Program-made: the position numbers and the translations under genes | Notes under the pieces: model-generated | Seen by the model: only the letters and a program-made list of their open reading frames with translations | The model's database searches: none | Told to the model about the DNA's origin: nothing | DNA from: Candidatus Omnitrophota bacterium | GTDB lineage: Bacteria > Omnitrophota > Gorgyraeia > Gygaellales > Profunditerraquicolaceae | Reading direction: 5' to 3' | DNA length: 6,625 nucleotides | NCBI GenBank assembly: GCA_016867175.1 | Contig: VGKF01000051.1 | Location: forward strand, 1-6,625 | In this document: positions 5,513-6,625 of the stretch, in pieces | Numbering within the stretch: the stretch's first letter is position 1 | Layout of the letters: each line of letters starts with the position of its first letter

Positions 5513-6577
5513 ATGCTGGATAAACTAAAGAAATTAGAAGAGCGTTATCATGAACTAGAGGAGTTTTTAGCTTCTCCTGAGGCCTTTACCAATAAGGAGC
5601 AGTATAATAAGCGTGCCAAGGAGCTGGCGGATCTGCGTGAACCGGTCTCTTTATTTCATCAGTATAAACGCAACGAGAAAGAAATAGAAGAGATGGCCGA
5701 GATGCTTGCTGAAAAGCATGATAAAGAGTTTGCGCAGCTGGCTAAAAAAGAACTGGAGGATTTAAAGGCTGCTCAATTAGTGTTAGAGGCCAAGATTAAT
5801 ACTGCCTTGGCTGGCGAGGATAAAGATATTGGCCGTGATATTATAGTAGAGATAAGGCAGGGGACCGGAGGGGATGAGGCCGGGCTTTTCGCAGCAGACC
5901 TTTATCGTATGTACTCTATGTATGCCCAAAAGAAGGGTTGGAAGTTCGAGTCTATGTCTGCCAACACAACGGAGCTAGGCGGTTTTAAAGAGGTGGCCTT
6001 TAGTGTTAAGGGGCAGGATTCATATAAAAGGCTTAAATTTGAAAGCGGGGTGCACAGGGTGCAGCGCGTCCCCACAACAGAGGCCCAGGGAAGGATCCAT
6101 ACCTCGACAGCTACTGTAGCCATATTGATAGAGCCGCAGGAGGTGGAATTTGAGATTGAAGCAAAAGACCTGCGCATAGACACCTATCGCGCCTCAGGCC
6201 CTGGCGGACAGCATATGCAAAAGACTGATTCCGCAGTCAGGATTACGCATTTGCCTACAGGGGTGGTGGTCTCCTGCCAGGATGAGCGTTCGCAGCTTAA
6301 AAACAAAAACAAGGCGATGAGGATTTTGCGCGCCAAGATACTGGATGCTAAAAGAGAAGAAGAATCTAAAAAGCTCTCTCAGGCCAGAAAATCACAGGTT
6401 GGTTCAGGTGACCGCAGCGAAAAGATACGCACCTATAATTTTCCTGACCGCAGGGTTACCGACCATCGTATTAACTTCACCTCGCACAGGCTAGAGGCTA
6501 TCTTTGAGGGGGATCTGGATGAGCTTTCCGATGCCCTGCTAAAGGCAGCACAGGAAAAACAAGAGGCAGGGCAATGA
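5513..6577 (+). CDS. prfA: Peptide chain release factor 1 (RF1)
   Basis: Recognises UAA and UAG in the ribosomal A site and triggers release of the finished protein. The 354 residues match the family (E. coli 360). The N-terminal part is a charged coiled-coil-like helical domain (about 1-100), followed by GTGGDEAGLF (117-126). The stop-codon recognition motif is P-x-T, here PTT at 187-189, which marks RF1 rather than RF2 (SPF). The catalytic GGQ is at 231-233 in SGPGGQHMQKTDSAVR. Later VGSGDRSEKIRTYNFPDRRVTDHR is typical. The residues after GGQ are HMQ, where HVN is usual. The ATG lies 18 bases after the L31 stop, in the same frame, with no recognisable Shine-Dalgarno, yet MLDKLKKLEERY matches the usual RF1 beginning, so I keep this start. 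Its own stop is TGA, read by RF2. It overlaps prmC, whose product would methylate Gln233. Confidence 0.97.
   Translation: MLDKLKKLEERYHELEEFLASPEAFTNKEQYNKRAKELADLREPVSLFHQYKRNEKEIEEMAEMLAEKHDKEFAQLAKKELEDLKAAQLVLEAKINTALAGEDKDIGRDIIVEIRQGTGGDEAGLFAADLYRMYSMYAQKKGWKFESMSANTTELGGFKEVAFSVKGQDSYKRLKFESGVHRVQRVPTTEAQGRIHTSTATVAILIEPQEVEFEIEAKDLRIDTYRASGPGGQHMQKTDSAVRITHLPTGVVVSCQDERSQLKNKNKAMRILRAKILDAKREEESKKLSQARKSQVGSGDRSEKIRTYNFPDRRVTDHRINFTSHRLEAIFEGDLDELSDALLKAAQEKQEAGQ
6561..6566 (+). promoter_or_regulatory. Ribosome binding site of prmC
   Basis: AAGAGG lies within the last codons of prfA, seven bases before the ATG at 6574. It supports that ATG as the true start of the next gene, which has no other start codon upstream before an in-frame stop at 6520. 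Confidence 0.7.
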
Positions 6578-6625
6578 ACGAGGCAGAATTATTATTCAGC
6601 CAGATACTTAAGTGTGACAGGCCAT
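6574..6625 (+). CDS. prmC: Start of release factor glutamine methyltransferase, cut by the window end
   Basis: Only 17 codons are visible, reading MNEAELLFSQILKCDRP. This resembles the DAELLL..vLgcdR helix near the N-terminus of PrmC (HemK), the S-adenosylmethionine-dependent enzyme that methylates the glutamine of the GGQ motif in RF1 and RF2. The gene overlaps prfA through ATGA and has a Shine-Dalgarno at good spacing. prmC directly after prfA is a very common order, which carries much of the weight here. The start lies close to the conserved helix, so the N-terminus would be about 15-20 residues shorter than in E. coli. No upstream in-frame start exists. The NPPY catalytic motif is outside the window, so the call rests on context and a short match. 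Confidence 0.8.
   Translation, partial: MNEAELLFSQILKCDRP

Noticed and set aside
5505..5526. Promoter before or within the start of prfA (TTGACT with TAAACT)
   Set aside because: The two elements are only 10 bases apart, far too close for a sigma-70 promoter, and no -10 lies at 16-18 bases.
1..6625. Mobile elements, CRISPR repeats, toxin or defence genes
   Set aside because: No direct or inverted long repeats, transposase-like frames or repeat-spacer pattern are seen; nearly all bases are accounted for by seven housekeeping-type genes.

Overview
The window is 6,625 bases of densely packed, all-plus-strand bacterial chromosome of moderate GC. It carries seven genes in one apparent transcription unit: polA (5' end cut off by the window) - glgA - coaE - rho - rpmE - prfA - prmC (only its first 17 codons visible). 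Neighbouring genes mostly overlap: polA/glgA by 4 bases (ATGA), glgA/coaE by 23, coaE/rho by 13, and prfA/prmC by 4 (ATGA). Only two gaps exist: 93 bases between rho and rpmE, and 18 bases between rpmE and prfA. I see no mobile element, CRISPR array, tRNA or rRNA, and no stretch over 300 bases without a gene.

Organism: a bacterium, because it has Pol I, Rho, zinc-type L31 and RF1. The rho-rpmE-prfA-prmC order is widely conserved in bacteria (Bacillus subtilis has it with tdk inserted), and polA next to coaE is also common. The frequent ATA and AGG codons, the tight overlaps and the general look of the proteins remind me of uncultured Omnitrophota-like lineages. That is an impression, not a demonstration; the phylum cannot be fixed from the sequence alone.

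Region by region. Bases 1-1982 encode most of DNA polymerase I, with an intact polymerase domain, a proofreading domain that has lost its catalytic residues, and an altered helix-hairpin-helix at the end of the 5'-nuclease domain. Bases 1979-3367 encode an ADP-glucose-type glycogen synthase, the metabolic outsider in an otherwise information-processing operon. Bases 3345-3950 encode dephospho-CoA kinase. Bases 3938-5194 encode transcription terminator Rho with an atypical Walker A sequence. Bases 5195-5287 form a non-coding stretch that can fold into three consecutive stem-loops ending at the ribosome binding site of rpmE; this is the best candidate for an undescribed element, probably a cis-acting leader controlling L31. 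Bases 5288-6577 encode L31 and release factor RF1, followed by the start of the methyltransferase that modifies the GGQ glutamine of release factors.

Functionally the operon joins DNA repair/replication (polA), CoA synthesis (coaE), transcription termination (rho) and translation (rpmE, prfA, prmC), with glycogen synthesis (glgA) inserted. The overlaps imply translational coupling across polA-glgA-coaE-rho. The rpmE leader marks the one place where independent control of the downstream translation genes is most likely. I do not see a wholly new multi-gene system here; the points worth a second look are the leader RNA, the Rho P-loop, and the degenerate nuclease domains of Pol I.
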